In this document: one piece after another, positions 25,199 through 32,250 of the stretch
Position numbering within the stretch: position 1 is the stretch's first letter
How the letters are laid out: each line of letters opens with the position of its first letter
NCBI GenBank assembly: GCA_024638385.1
Contig: JAHEKJ010000036.1
Location: 1 to 32,250 of the forward strand
DNA length: 32,250 bases
Direction of reading: 5' to 3'
DNA from: Gammaproteobacteria bacterium
GTDB taxonomy: Bacteria; Pseudomonadota; Gammaproteobacteria; GCA-001735895
Made by a program: the position numbers and the translations under genes
Notes under the pieces: model-generated
Databases searched by the model: none
Told to the model about the DNA's origin: nothing
The model's input: only the letters and a program-made list of their open reading frames with translations

Positions 25199-25402
25199 AT
25201 GGACAAGGCCTATCGGGACGCGGTAACGCAAATGGACGAAATGGGGGTACAGTCGGATTACATCATCGGCTGGCAGGGCGGCTATCTCGGCCACCCGCTG
25301 CGCGAGGAACAGCGCCTGACCGAAGCCTACGAAGCGGGCTACGCCGACGGCCAGGCGAAGACTATCGACAATTTCGCCAACTGGGTCGAAGCCGAAGCCT
25401 AG
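25199..25402 (+). CDS. 67-residue uncharacterised soluble protein
   Basis: The ATG at 25199 has GAGGA eight bases upstream; the frame open far to the left is the shadow of the YeeE gene. The protein MDKAYRDAVTQMDEMG... holds two Gly/aromatic repeats, IIGWQGGYLGHP and EAYEAGYADGQAK. The YxxGYxxG pattern recalls ribosome modulation factor-type motifs, but the similarity is short and the basic residues of RMF are missing. It has no Cys. It is 68 bp after the YeeE stop, possibly the last gene of the tusA unit. Confidence 0.65.
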   Translation: MDKAYRDAVTQMDEMGVQSDYIIGWQGGYLGHPLREEQRLTEAYEAGYADGQAKTIDNFANWVEAEA

Positions 25403-25425
25403 CCTGCACATAATGCCAGTATCCC

Positions 25426-25660
25426 GTGCGATGTGATACGGCACACCGGCGCAGACCAGGCGTGTCTGGACGCCGGTCTGAACTGAGAGCCATAGCCAAA
25501 GCTATGGCTCGAAGGAAGCCCAAGTACAGGCACAGCTGGGCAAGTCAGCGCCGTGATAGGACTCGAGCCGTTTGCCGAACGTCAATACTGGAGCCCTGAG
25601 AAAGCCAGGCACCATTCGTTAAAAATCTCAAGCCTGGAGAGGCTCGAGTCCGACTGGCGC
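25426..25660 (+). ncRNA. heavily structured non-coding element, possible group II intron domain I remnant
   Basis: No gene is visible in 25403-25670, but perfect or near-perfect stems follow one another: CCGGCG/CGCCGG enclosing CAGAC/GTCTG (25446-25476), GAGCCATAGC/GCTATGGCTC (25488-25510), GCCCA/TGGGC (25518-25541), and an 11-bp long-range pair GGACTCGAGCC (25559-25569) with GGCTCGAGTCC (25641-25651) that encloses CCAGGC/GCCTGG. The hairpin followed by GAAGGAAGC (25511-25519) and a GTGCG at 25426 resemble the 5' end and domain I of bacterial group II introns. No domain V or reverse transcriptase is present, so it would be a fragment; a distinct structured RNA is the alternative. Confidence 0.45.
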
Positions 25661-25670
25661 AATATGCAGG

Positions 25671-26225
25671 CTAAAGCCTGACCAGGCCTTCCAGCGACCG
25701 CTTCAGCGAGCCCTCGATGTCGGGCGCCTCGCGGCCGACGATGATATCCGGAATCCAGCGCTGGTCGCGTTCGCCCATTGCCGCCTGCACGTAGTCGCCG
25801 AACCGGCAACGCAGCGCGAACCCGGCGCCCTCGTCATCGCCGTAGCGGTAGGTCGCGTACTCGCCGGAGCGCGCATTGACCCGGGCGATGAAATTCGCGC
25901 GGTACTCGCCCGGTCCCTCGATGTCGACCCGGCTATCCTCGAGCAGGCGCGCGAGGTCGGCGACCAGCGCCGACACGAACTCGGCGCGCTCGGCCTCGCC
26001 GACGCGGGCGTGGCTCCAGCGATCGCAGACGTGCACGAGGTAGCAGACGATCTCCTCCATGATGTCGAGCCGCTGCGCCTGGGTCGCGGTTTCGAAGTTT
26101 TCGTTTTCGAGGTTTAGCACGACGCCGGCGGCGAGTTTCCACACCGTGGCCGCAATCGCGTTGGCCATCTGCGCCAGCGTGCGTGGCCGCTCTGGCTGGT
26201 TCCAGCGCTTCTTGACCCGGGACAT
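25671..26225 (-). CDS. uncharacterised 184-residue protein
   Basis: A soluble protein without a signal. A helical N-terminal half (AQMANAIAATVWKLAAGVVL, then RLDIMEEIVCYLVHVCDRW) is followed by VGEAERAEFVSALVADLARLLEDS and a beta-rich half (YRANFIARVNARSGEYATYR, FALRCRFGDYVQAAMGERDQ). The mix suggests a small sensor or carrier, but I do not recognise a family. It starts 10 bp after the stop of the DUF3530 paralogue and is co-oriented, so both form one operon. A hairpin CAGGCT/AGCCTG at 25667-25680 covers its stop and may act in termination. Confidence 0.75.
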   Translation of the reverse strand: MSRVKKRWNQPERPRTLAQMANAIAATVWKLAAGVVLNLENENFETATQAQRLDIMEEIVCYLVHVCDRWSHARVGEAERAEFVSALVADLARLLEDSRVDIEGPGEYRANFIARVNARSGEYATYRYGDDEGAGFALRCRFGDYVQAAMGERDQRWIPDIIVGREAPDIEGSLKRSLEGLVRL

Positions 26226-26235
26226 GCGGCGTCGC

Positions 26236-27054
26236 TCAGTCGGGCTGGCGCTCGAGCCAGCCGACGACCTGCTGCCTGAGCGCCTGTTCGTGGCCCTGGA
26301 AGAAGTGATTGGCGCCCTTCACGCCGACCTGGCGATAGCCCTCCCCCGCGCCGGCGAGCCCGGCGGCCGCGCGGCGGTCGGCCGACTCCAGCACGGCCGG
26401 CAAATCGTTGCTGCCGTAGAGGTCGAGCAGCGGAACCGAAATGCGGGTCAGGGCATCGATGTTGGCGCTGCCGTCGAGCCCCGGGCCCATGCCGATCAGC
26501 ACCGCCGAGTCGATGGCGTCGTGCGCCCCGCGAGCCAGGTAGTGGGACGCCATCGATGCGCCCATGCTGTGGGCAACAATTATCACCGATCGATAACCCG
26601 CATCGACGAGGTACTCGATTGCCGCGTCGATGCGTGCTGGAACCTCGGCGAACAGCGGCGCGTAGTCGGCCGGGTCCGCCTCGTTGGCGAGGATCGGCAG
26701 CTGTATCGACAGGCTCGTGATGCCGCGCTCGAGCAGCCCCTCGCGCAGCGGGTAGATCACGTCGGGCCAGTTCGGGTGCACGCCGATGCCGTGCAGCAGG
26801 ATTACGGCGCGCTCGCCGCCGCCGTCGCCCTCGGTCAGGATGCCGAGAAACTCGTGGCCGTCTCCGTCGTCGAGCCAGATGGCGTCACCATCGAGCAGGC
26901 CATCGACGACCTGCTCGGCCCACCTCTGCTCCTTGTCGACGTCGGACTGCGTCGCCGCCAGCGGCGGCGCGATGCTCGCACAAACCAGCAGCAGGCAAAG
27001 GCGCACGAGTGCCGCCGGAGAACAAACGAGAAAACGGAGTGCGTATGAGTTCAT
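26236..27054 (-). CDS. exported DUF3530-type alpha/beta hydrolase, paralogue 2
   Basis: A 272-residue protein with a signal peptide (LVRLCLLLVCASIAPPLAA). Its layout copies the protein at 12730-13509: LLHGIGVHPNWPDVI, TSLSIQLPILANEADPADYA, nucleophile elbow AHSMG, acid in LYGSNDLP and His in GANHFF. The elbow differs (AHSMG versus AHSCG), as do surface segments. It is likely a periplasmic serine hydrolase; the substrate is unknown. It is upstream of the 184-residue protein and divergent from a 2OG oxygenase. Confidence 0.87.
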   Translation of the reverse strand: MNSYALRFLVCSPAALVRLCLLLVCASIAPPLAATQSDVDKEQRWAEQVVDGLLDGDAIWLDDGDGHEFLGILTEGDGGGERAVILLHGIGVHPNWPDVIYPLREGLLERGITSLSIQLPILANEADPADYAPLFAEVPARIDAAIEYLVDAGYRSVIIVAHSMGASMASHYLARGAHDAIDSAVLIGMGPGLDGSANIDALTRISVPLLDLYGSNDLPAVLESADRRAAAGLAGAGEGYRQVGVKGANHFFQGHEQALRQQVVGWLERQPD

Positions 27055-27186
27055 TGCCGGGTACCCGATACCTTGAAATCAACGTTGGATAATACCGCCA
27101 ATCGCCAGCCGTCGGTGCTATCCCGAGTGGATAGGCGGCCCGGCGCTCGCGGCGGCGACCTTTGCGCGGCATAATCGACGCTGGCG

Positions 27187-27786
27187 ATGACAGTCGACCG
27201 AATCATGACGAAACCGATCAGCGAAATCAAACCCGGCAGCTTCGTCTTCGCGCAGGCGCAGGCGCTGCCGCTCGATATCTGCACTGAAATGATCGAGCGC
27301 TTCGAGCGCCACGCCGACGAGCAGTATCCGGGCCGGATCGGGCAAACGCTCGACCACGACGCGTCGATCAAACGCTCGACCGATCTCGTCATCAGCGGCA
27401 AACCCCACTGGCAGGACCTCGACCGCGAGCTGTTCCGCTCGCTCAGTCGCGCGCTCGCCGAGTTCAAGCAGCGCTTCGAGTTCTTCGCCGGTCCGTTCAG
27501 AGACAACGGCTACGCGATCCAGCGCACCGATTCGGGCGAGTTCTACCACTGGCACATCGACGGTGGCAGCCACGAATTTGCCGACCGCCAGCTGGTCGCG
27601 ATCTGGTATCTGAATACGCTCGCCGGTCAGGGCGGCGAGACCGAGTTCGAGTACCAGGACATCAGCGTGACCCCGGAAGCCGGCAAGCTGCTGCTGTTCC
27701 CGCCGTTCTGGACCCATCGCCACCGCGGCGCCGAACTCAAAAGCGGGCGCAAGTACATCGCGACCACCTGGGTCGTTTTCGCCTGA
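27187..27786 (+). CDS. 2-oxoglutarate/Fe(II) dioxygenase, prolyl-hydroxylase-like
   Basis: A 199-residue double-stranded beta-helix protein. The iron ligands are H and D in YHWHIDGGSH and the distal His in FPPFWTHRHRG; the 2OG Arg/Lys is likely in SGRKYIATTWV. LNTLAGQGGETEFEYQD is typical of P4H-type domains. Starts at 27187 or the ATG at 27205 are both possible. It needs only Fe(II) and 2-oxoglutarate. It is the first of three unrelated 2OG oxygenases within 4 kb. The substrate is unknown. Confidence 0.85.
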   Translation: MTVDRIMTKPISEIKPGSFVFAQAQALPLDICTEMIERFERHADEQYPGRIGQTLDHDASIKRSTDLVISGKPHWQDLDRELFRSLSRALAEFKQRFEFFAGPFRDNGYAIQRTDSGEFYHWHIDGGSHEFADRQLVAIWYLNTLAGQGGETEFEYQDISVTPEAGKLLLFPPFWTHRHRGAELKSGRKYIATTWVVFA

Positions 27787-27790
27787 GCGC

Positions 27791-28114
27791 CTACTCGTCG
27801 AAAAACTCGGTGCCCTGGATCTCGCCGCCGGTATTGATCCGGATATGCCGGGTGTCCGGCATCGCGCGGAGGATGTAGGCGCACATCAGCAGCGCGGATT
27901 CGCGATTGTCGTTGTGCAGCGCGGTCAGCAGCTTGTCGGCGACGATCTGGCAACGCTGCAGCCGGTCCGGATCCGGCACCCACCAGCGGCTCATCTGCCA
28001 GCCGCAGTTCATGTCCCGGTCCATCTTGTCGAAGAAGTCGGCGGCCTCGACGATCAACGCCGGTGGCACATCCAGCACAATACTCTTATCATCGAACTCG
28101 ATCGTTATATTCAT
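27791..28114 (-). CDS. small uncharacterised protein
   Basis: A 107-residue soluble protein starting MNITIEFDDKSIVLDVPP, with a Trp-rich stretch CGWQMSRWWVPDPDRLQRCQ and a helical second half (KLLTALHNDNRESALLMCAY), ending in an acidic tail. There is no signal or membrane span. The family is not recognised. It ends four bases from the convergent 2OG gene and starts 17 bp from the divergent PKHD-type gene, so it shares a promoter region with the latter. Confidence 0.75.
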   Translation of the reverse strand: MNITIEFDDKSIVLDVPPALIVEAADFFDKMDRDMNCGWQMSRWWVPDPDRLQRCQIVADKLLTALHNDNRESALLMCAYILRAMPDTRHIRINTGGEIQGTEFFDE

Positions 28115-28131
28115 ATGCCCTCATCGTCGCC

Positions 28132-28800
28132 ATGATCGTAACCATCCCGGACCTGCTCGACCCGACCGAACTCGACGCGGTACGCGCCGAATTGCGCCGC
28201 GGGCGCTTCGTCGACGGCCGGCAGAGTGCCGGGCGCCAAGCCGCCGCCGGCAAGCGCAACGAGGAACTCGAGGCGGCCGAGGACGCTTACCGCGCGCTCA
28301 ACGACGTCGTCATGACCCGCCTCGTGCGGCATCCGCGCTACCTGCAAACCGCGCTGCCGGCGCGGATCGCCACGCCGATCTACGCGCGCTATACCGCCGG
28401 CATGGCTTACGACGCGCACATCGACGACCCGATCATGGGTCCGCCCGGCGCGCGTTACCGCAGCGACATCGCGATCACCGTGTTCCTGAGCGCCCCCGAA
28501 GACTATGCCGGCGGCGAACTGCGCATCGAGGCGCCGCAGGGCCCGGTCGCGTACAGGCTGCCGGCGGGTCACGCCCTGCTCTACCCGGCAAACTGCTACC
28601 ACGCGGTTGCGCCGGTCGAATCCGGCGAGCGCCTGGTCGCGATCACCTGGGTACAAAGCCATATCCGGCGCGCCGATCAGCGCGAGATCCTGGTCGAGCT
28701 CGATACTGCCCGCGAGCTCCTCGCCGATGCCGACGGCGAGACCCGGCGCAAGCTCGACCTGTGCTACGCCAACCTGTTCCGGCTGTGGGCCGACGCCTAG
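28132..28800 (+). CDS. PKHD-type Fe(II)/2OG hydroxylase (PiuC/YbiX family)
   Basis: A 222-residue protein from the ATG at 28132; an upstream GTG would overlap the divergent gene. The family N-terminus IPDLLDPTELDAVRAEL is followed by the iron site YDAHIDDPIMG (His, Asp), NCYHAVAPV (distal His) and the 2OG Arg in SGERLVAITW. PiuC/YbiX proteins are often iron-regulated and found with TonB receptors, which are absent here. It is likely cytoplasmic; the target is unknown. Confidence 0.9.
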   Translation: MIVTIPDLLDPTELDAVRAELRRGRFVDGRQSAGRQAAAGKRNEELEAAEDAYRALNDVVMTRLVRHPRYLQTALPARIATPIYARYTAGMAYDAHIDDPIMGPPGARYRSDIAITVFLSAPEDYAGGELRIEAPQGPVAYRLPAGHALLYPANCYHAVAPVESGERLVAITWVQSHIRRADQREILVELDTARELLADADGETRRKLDLCYANLFRLWADA

Positions 28801-28803
28801 CCG

Positions 28804-29007
28804 TTAGCGCTTCGATCCTTTCTCGGCATGCGCGAGGTCGACCAGCTTCGTCGCCAGTTCCTCGTGCTCGCGCTTGTATTGCGCGAGCTCCGATTCGCCG
28901 TCGGGGTCGTAGTAATCCTCCGTGGAAAATTTGCCCGCGTGCTCGAGCTCGATGAACTTTTGCTGCAGCTCCATGATTCTCTTGATGATTTTCTGTTTTT
29001 CGCTCAT
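28804..29007 (-). CDS. 67-residue coiled-coil-like protein
   Basis: The ATG at 29007 has an AGG upstream; the frame open to 29049 has no RBS. The sequence MSEKQKIIKRIMELQQKFIE is a helix with heptad-like hydrophobics, followed by FSTEDYYDPDGESE and a second helix HEELATKLVDLAHAEKGSKR, i.e. a helical hairpin. No Cys, signal or span. I do not recognise the function. It faces the PKHD gene end-to-end and lies downstream of the Cas6-like gene. Confidence 0.7.
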   Translation of the reverse strand: MSEKQKIIKRIMELQQKFIELEHAGKFSTEDYYDPDGESELAQYKREHEELATKLVDLAHAEKGSKR

Positions 29008-29152
29008 AGCCTGGTCCCGATAAGATTCGCGCGCGCTTCGTAAATCCACTCGCTCGAAGATTCAACGATCCGCCCACGGGATTCGATTGTTCTGCGACAT
29101 GCCGCCGAAGCGGCTAGTCCCGGGTTTCGATACCCACCCGACGTCGGCCCGC

Positions 29153-29821
29153 TCATAGCGCGTCGATGCCCTTGTGCGGCACGAACAGGCCGCAACCCAG
29201 CTCGCGCCCGTCGCCGAGCCCCTCGCGTTGCAGCCGTACCGACTGCTCGGGCTTGAGGTCGGCCACCAGCAACGAACGCGTGAACAGCGTCTCTTTGCCG
29301 GCGCGGATCTCGCGCGTTCTGCCGCAGATCATCTTGCTCGCGCCGACATCCATTGCCGCGAGCCGCGCCGCGACCTCGCCGAGGAAAGCGTCCTCGCGTT
29401 GATCGCGCGCGCAACGAATCGCGCGCGCGTAGAGCGTGCCGAGCATCGACAGCGGTCGCACCGAGCTCGCGCCGACGGTGACCGATTGCTCGCCCATGCG
29501 CAAGTCGCGATTGCGGATCGCCTCGACCGCGTCGCGATCGTCGCGATGCACGCGGATGACCAGGCGCGAACGTTTCGACAAAGGCACCGCCGCGTCGCGC
29601 CCCTGCGGCCGGATCCAGCCGTTGCCCGAACCGGCCAGACGGACGCCGTGCACGCCGATGCGTCCGCACAGCGCCGTATCGAGATGTTCCGCCAACGCCC
29701 GGTACAATGCCCAGGCATGGTCGATGTCGAGACGCTCGCCGCGCAACCGGAACAACAGGTCGAAGACGTCGTCGGGCGCACGGTATTCGACCGCCCCGGT
29801 ATCGTCTTCGCGCCAGAACAT
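29153..29821 (-). CDS. Cas6/Cmx6-like protein without a CRISPR locus
   Basis: A 222-residue protein resembling the Cmx6 form of Cas6 (type I-MYXAN). N-terminal DLLFRLRGERLDIDHAWALY carries H35 where many Cas6 nucleases have the catalytic His; SGNGWIRPQG, LSKRSRLVIRV and VRPLSMLGTLYARA are family-like; the end GLGDGRELGCGLFVPHKG is the Gly-rich C-terminal loop of Cas6. Cas6 cuts CRISPR precursor RNA, yet no repeats or other cas genes are seen here. It starts five bases after the TauD stop, so the two are one operon. A housekeeping RNA role or misnamed family is possible. Confidence 0.75.
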   Translation of the reverse strand: MFWREDDTGAVEYRAPDDVFDLLFRLRGERLDIDHAWALYRALAEHLDTALCGRIGVHGVRLAGSGNGWIRPQGRDAAVPLSKRSRLVIRVHRDDRDAVEAIRNRDLRMGEQSVTVGASSVRPLSMLGTLYARAIRCARDQREDAFLGEVAARLAAMDVGASKMICGRTREIRAGKETLFTRSLLVADLKPEQSVRLQREGLGDGRELGCGLFVPHKGIDAL

Positions 29822-29826
29822 CGGCC

Positions 29827-30774
29827 TCAGTCCCGCTCGGCGGGCGGCTCGACGCCTGGCCGCACCGGGTCGAGGTAGCGCGCCCGGAAAACCAGCCGCG
29901 GCGGTTGCGCTGGATCATCGGCATAGGCTTCGCGGCCATGCAGCAAATTACTGCAGACGAGCCCCTGGCCGCGCCGCAGGCGCAGCTCGACCAGGCCGTC
30001 GCCCGCCATCAGCAGTTCGCGCACGAGACCGAGCGCCAGCGTACTCTGGCGATCTCGCTTCCAGACGATATTGCGCGGACGCGATGTATAGCGCATTTGC
30101 AACCCACCGCCGTCGCCGTCGATCGCGAATACCGGGCCCGTTTCCTCGGCGCGCACGACCCGGCCATTCTGCACGTTGGCCGGCACCCTCATCAGGTCGG
30201 GGCGCATCAGCGCCCGCAGCAGGTCCGGCGCGCGGTCGCGAATCTGCAGGTATAGATACTCGTGGTCGAACAGGAAATTGCCGCCGCCGCGCGCGGCCGG
30301 CTGCACGCAGTAGAGCGCGAAGGCCCGGATCGCGCGCGCGGAATCGTTGTAGTAACCGTCGGTGTGCCAGTTCAGCGCGCGGTTGGTGTAGGGAACGTAC
30401 TGCGCGCGCGGGTCTTCGTCGTCGACCCGCGTCAGCGACGTCACCCGGTCGGTATCGGCGCCCGGATTGGCGTCGAGCCGCTCGAGCCCGAGCTGCCGGT
30501 TGAGGGCGAGAAACGCGGCCTTGTCGAGCCGGCCGTCGCCCTCGAAAAGGACGAAGCCGAAGGCGTCGACCTGGCGCGCGGCCGCGGCGAGGTCGGCGGC
30601 CGCCAGTTTGCCGTCGGCGCCGAGGTCGAGAGCGCGCGTCGCCTCGAGCGAACGGCGCAATTCGAGCTTGCGCGCGCGCCAGGCCGCGTAGGCGTCGTCG
30701 TTTGCGAGCGAAAACGGCGAATCGCCGTCGCCGGCTGCGACCCGGCGGCTGACGTCGCTGAGGCTTGCGTACAT
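29827..30774 (-). CDS. TauD/TfdA-family 2OG/Fe(II) dioxygenase
   Basis: About 315 residues from the ATG at 30774; the frame extends to 30903 through the intergenic region without support. The iron ligands are H137 and D139 in NWHTDGYYN and the distal His in NLLHGREAY; the 2OG-binding Arg is likely in RLVFRARYLD. The N-terminal 70 residues are helical and extra compared with short TauD. TauD releases sulfite from taurine; relatives use other substrates, so sulfonate use is only a guess, though it would suit a sulfur oxidizer. It is co-transcribed with the Cas6-like gene and divergent from dsrA. Confidence 0.85.
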   Translation of the reverse strand: MYASLSDVSRRVAAGDGDSPFSLANDDAYAAWRARKLELRRSLEATRALDLGADGKLAAADLAAAARQVDAFGFVLFEGDGRLDKAAFLALNRQLGLERLDANPGADTDRVTSLTRVDDEDPRAQYVPYTNRALNWHTDGYYNDSARAIRAFALYCVQPAARGGGNFLFDHEYLYLQIRDRAPDLLRALMRPDLMRVPANVQNGRVVRAEETGPVFAIDGDGGGLQMRYTSRPRNIVWKRDRQSTLALGLVRELLMAGDGLVELRLRRGQGLVCSNLLHGREAYADDPAQPPRLVFRARYLDPVRPGVEPPAERD

Positions 30775-31154
30775 TGCGGAAGCGCGGTCCGAATTGACGT
30801 GATCGATGCGTCCGATTCTAGTACAGTGGACCGGCGATTGGAGCCTCCCATCGGTGGGGTCCGCGACAGATTCCGGATCGCGGCGTAACCAATTGAAATA
30901 CATGGATAAACTCGCATCCTGGCGGCAACCTGGCGCGACCGGCCCTCGGCGCCCGGATCGGCGCTATCTCGATAGGGATAAGCCGGCGCATTGCTGCATC
31001 CCAACCGGGGGATAGCCGAAACCGGCCGGTTGCACCAAACTTAGGCCCATCGTCGCCGGTTCGCGCCGGGCGAGGAGGCATTGGGCGCGAACCGATATCG
31101 CCGTGGCGGGCTCCGCCGCAACGGCTCCATCCGAAAACCCGGGAAGACAGGATC
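30775..31154. promoter_or_regulatory. divergent promoter region between tauD and dsrA
   Basis: The 380-bp gap has no convincing gene. It holds the dyad ATCCCAACCGGGGGAT (30998-31013), like those before soxX and tusA, a TATCTCGATAG dyad (about 30965-30975), and a CCGGCCGG palindrome near 31022-31030. A purine-rich RBS precedes the dsrA ATG. These suggest a regulated promoter for the dsr operon; exact -35/-10 boxes are not identified. Confidence 0.5.
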
Positions 31155-32250
31155 ATGGCGAAAAAAATACACGTTACCCCGATGCTCGATGAGCTGGAGA
31201 AGGGCCCCTGGCCGAGCTTCATCAGCGGCATCAAGAAGCTGCGCGACGACCACCCCGACGAGCGCATCAACGGTGTCGCCAACTCGCTGCTCGGCCAGCT
31301 CGAGCATTCTTACGAGACCCGCAAGGGTTACTGGAAAGGCGGCACGGTCAGCGTCTACGGTTACGGCAGCGGTATCATCCCGCGTTTCTCCGAGGTTGCG
31401 CAGGCCTTCGCCGAATCGAAAGAGTTCCACACCCTGCGGGTACAGCCGCCGGCGGGCAACTACTACACCACCGACATGCTGCGCCAGCTCGGCGAGAGCT
31501 GGGAAAAGTACGGTTCCGGCCTGGTCACTTTCCACGGCCAGACCGGCAACATCATGTTCATCGGCACGACCACCGAGAACACGCAGCATTTCTTCAACGA
31601 AATCAACGAGTACGGCTTCGACCTCGGCGGCGCCGGACCGTGCGTGCGCACCGGCATGTCCTGCGTCGGCGCGGGGCGTTGCGAGCAATCGAATGCCGAC
31701 GAGATGCGCATCCACCGCACGCTGCTTAACAACTTCACCGACGACGTGCACCGTCCCGCCCTGCCCTACAAGTTCAAGTTCAAGGTATCCGGCTGCGGCA
31801 ACGATTGTATGAACTCGATCGAACGTTCCGATTTCGCGATCATCGGCACCTGGCGCGACGACATGAAGGTCGACCAGGAGGCGTGGAAGGAGTATGTCGC
31901 CAAGAAGGGCCGCCAGCATACGATCGACAATATCATCACGCGCTGCCCGACCAACGCGCTGTCGCTGGGCGACGACGACTCGCTGACGGTCGACAATTCG
32001 AACTGCGTGCGCTGCATGCATTGCCTGAACGTCGTGCCCAAGGCGCTGTCGCCGGGCGACGACAAGGGCGTGACGATCCTGATCGGCGGCAAGCGCACGC
32101 TCAAGATCGGCGACCTGATGGGCACGGTCATCGTGCCGTTCATGAAGCTCGAGACCGAGGAAGACTACGAGAAGCTGACCGAGCTCGCCGAGGAAGTCAT
32201 CGACTACTGGGCCGAGAACGGCCTCGAGCACGAGCGCTGCGGCGAAATGG
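31155..32250 (+). CDS. dsrA: DsrA, dissimilatory sulfite reductase alpha subunit (3' end cut off)
   Basis: 365 codons are visible and the frame is open at the window edge. Siroheme-[4Fe-4S] ligands are C170 and C176 (MSCVGAGRCE, C-x5-C) with C214 and C218 (SGCGNDC, C-x3-C). An inserted ferredoxin domain has C264 (RCPTNAL) and C284, C287, C290 (NCVRCMHC). The N-terminus MAKKIHVTPMLDELEKGPWP matches proteobacterial DsrA. With Sox and DsrE2/TusA nearby, the enzyme most likely runs in reverse, oxidizing sulfane sulfur to sulfite. dsrB is expected just outside. The RBS AGGA lies before the ATG. Confidence 0.97.
   Translation, partial: MAKKIHVTPMLDELEKGPWPSFISGIKKLRDDHPDERINGVANSLLGQLEHSYETRKGYWKGGTVSVYGYGSGIIPRFSEVAQAFAESKEFHTLRVQPPAGNYYTTDMLRQLGESWEKYGSGLVTFHGQTGNIMFIGTTTENTQHFFNEINEYGFDLGGAGPCVRTGMSCVGAGRCEQSNADEMRIHRTLLNNFTDDVHRPALPYKFKFKVSGCGNDCMNSIERSDFAIIGTWRDDMKVDQEAWKEYVAKKGRQHTIDNIITRCPTNALSLGDDDSLTVDNSNCVRCMHCLNVVPKALSPGDDKGVTILIGGKRTLKIGDLMGTVIVPFMKLETEEDYEKLTELAEEVIDYWAENGLEHERCGEM

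Noticed and set aside
30806..31015. A 69-codon frame between tauD and dsrA
   Set aside because: No RBS and no recognisable sequence; it overlaps the likely dsr operator.

Overview
The window is a GC-rich, densely coded stretch of what looks like a gammaproteobacterial sulfur oxidizer. The evidence is a Sox gene set (soxK, soxX, soxY, soxZ, soxA), a TusA/DsrE2 pair, a YeeE/YedE transporter and, at the right edge, the start of a dissimilatory sulfite reductase alpha subunit (dsrA). No soxB or soxCD lies in the window. Sox without CD plus Dsr is the layout of organisms that oxidize thiosulfate through a sulfane-sulfur intermediate and then reverse Dsr. Chromatiales or Woeseiaceae-like lineages would fit, but the sequence alone does not settle the taxon.

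Layout. 1-8105 holds mixed metabolism and signalling: a cut alpha/beta hydrolase, a DMT permease overlapping a class III nucleotidyl cyclase, a three-gene operon (Rieske oxygenase plus two SDR dehydrogenases), a protein kinase with an N-terminal cyclic-nucleotide-binding fold, and a VOC/SnoaL pair on the minus strand. 8180-13509 holds an unrecognised membrane protein, an M23 peptidase, a three-unit 127-bp REP/BIME-like tandem array, a CoA-pyrophosphatase-type Nudix hydrolase, a possible small RNA ending in a strong terminator, the SrkA kinase and a DUF3530-type hydrolase. 13649-18761 is a set of mostly exported sulfur and thiol proteins: a rhodanese-MBL fusion, a rhodanese, a DsrE-like protein, two thioredoxin-fold proteins and several small proteins. 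18790-21375 is soxKXYZA, closed by a terminator. 21641-25402 is tusA, dsrE2, a FadL-type porin, YeeE/YedE and a 67-aa protein. 25403-25670 is a heavily structured non-coding stretch that may be a group II intron domain I remnant. 25671-30774 holds a second DUF3530 paralogue, three different 2-oxoglutarate/Fe(II) oxygenases, small conserved-looking proteins and an orphan Cas6/Cmx6-like protein next to TauD. dsrA starts at 31155 and runs off the edge.

How the genes may work together. SoxXA(K) would load thiosulfate onto SoxYZ in the periplasm, while exported rhodaneses, thioredoxins and the DsrE-like protein could handle the resulting persulfides. FadL in the outer membrane and YeeE/YedE in the inner membrane could bring sulfur species inward to TusA and DsrE2, which pass persulfide sulfur toward reverse Dsr. 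A similar 16-nt C-tract/G-tract dyad lies before soxX, tusA and dsrA, suggesting one regulator. These links are inference from family knowledge and gene order.
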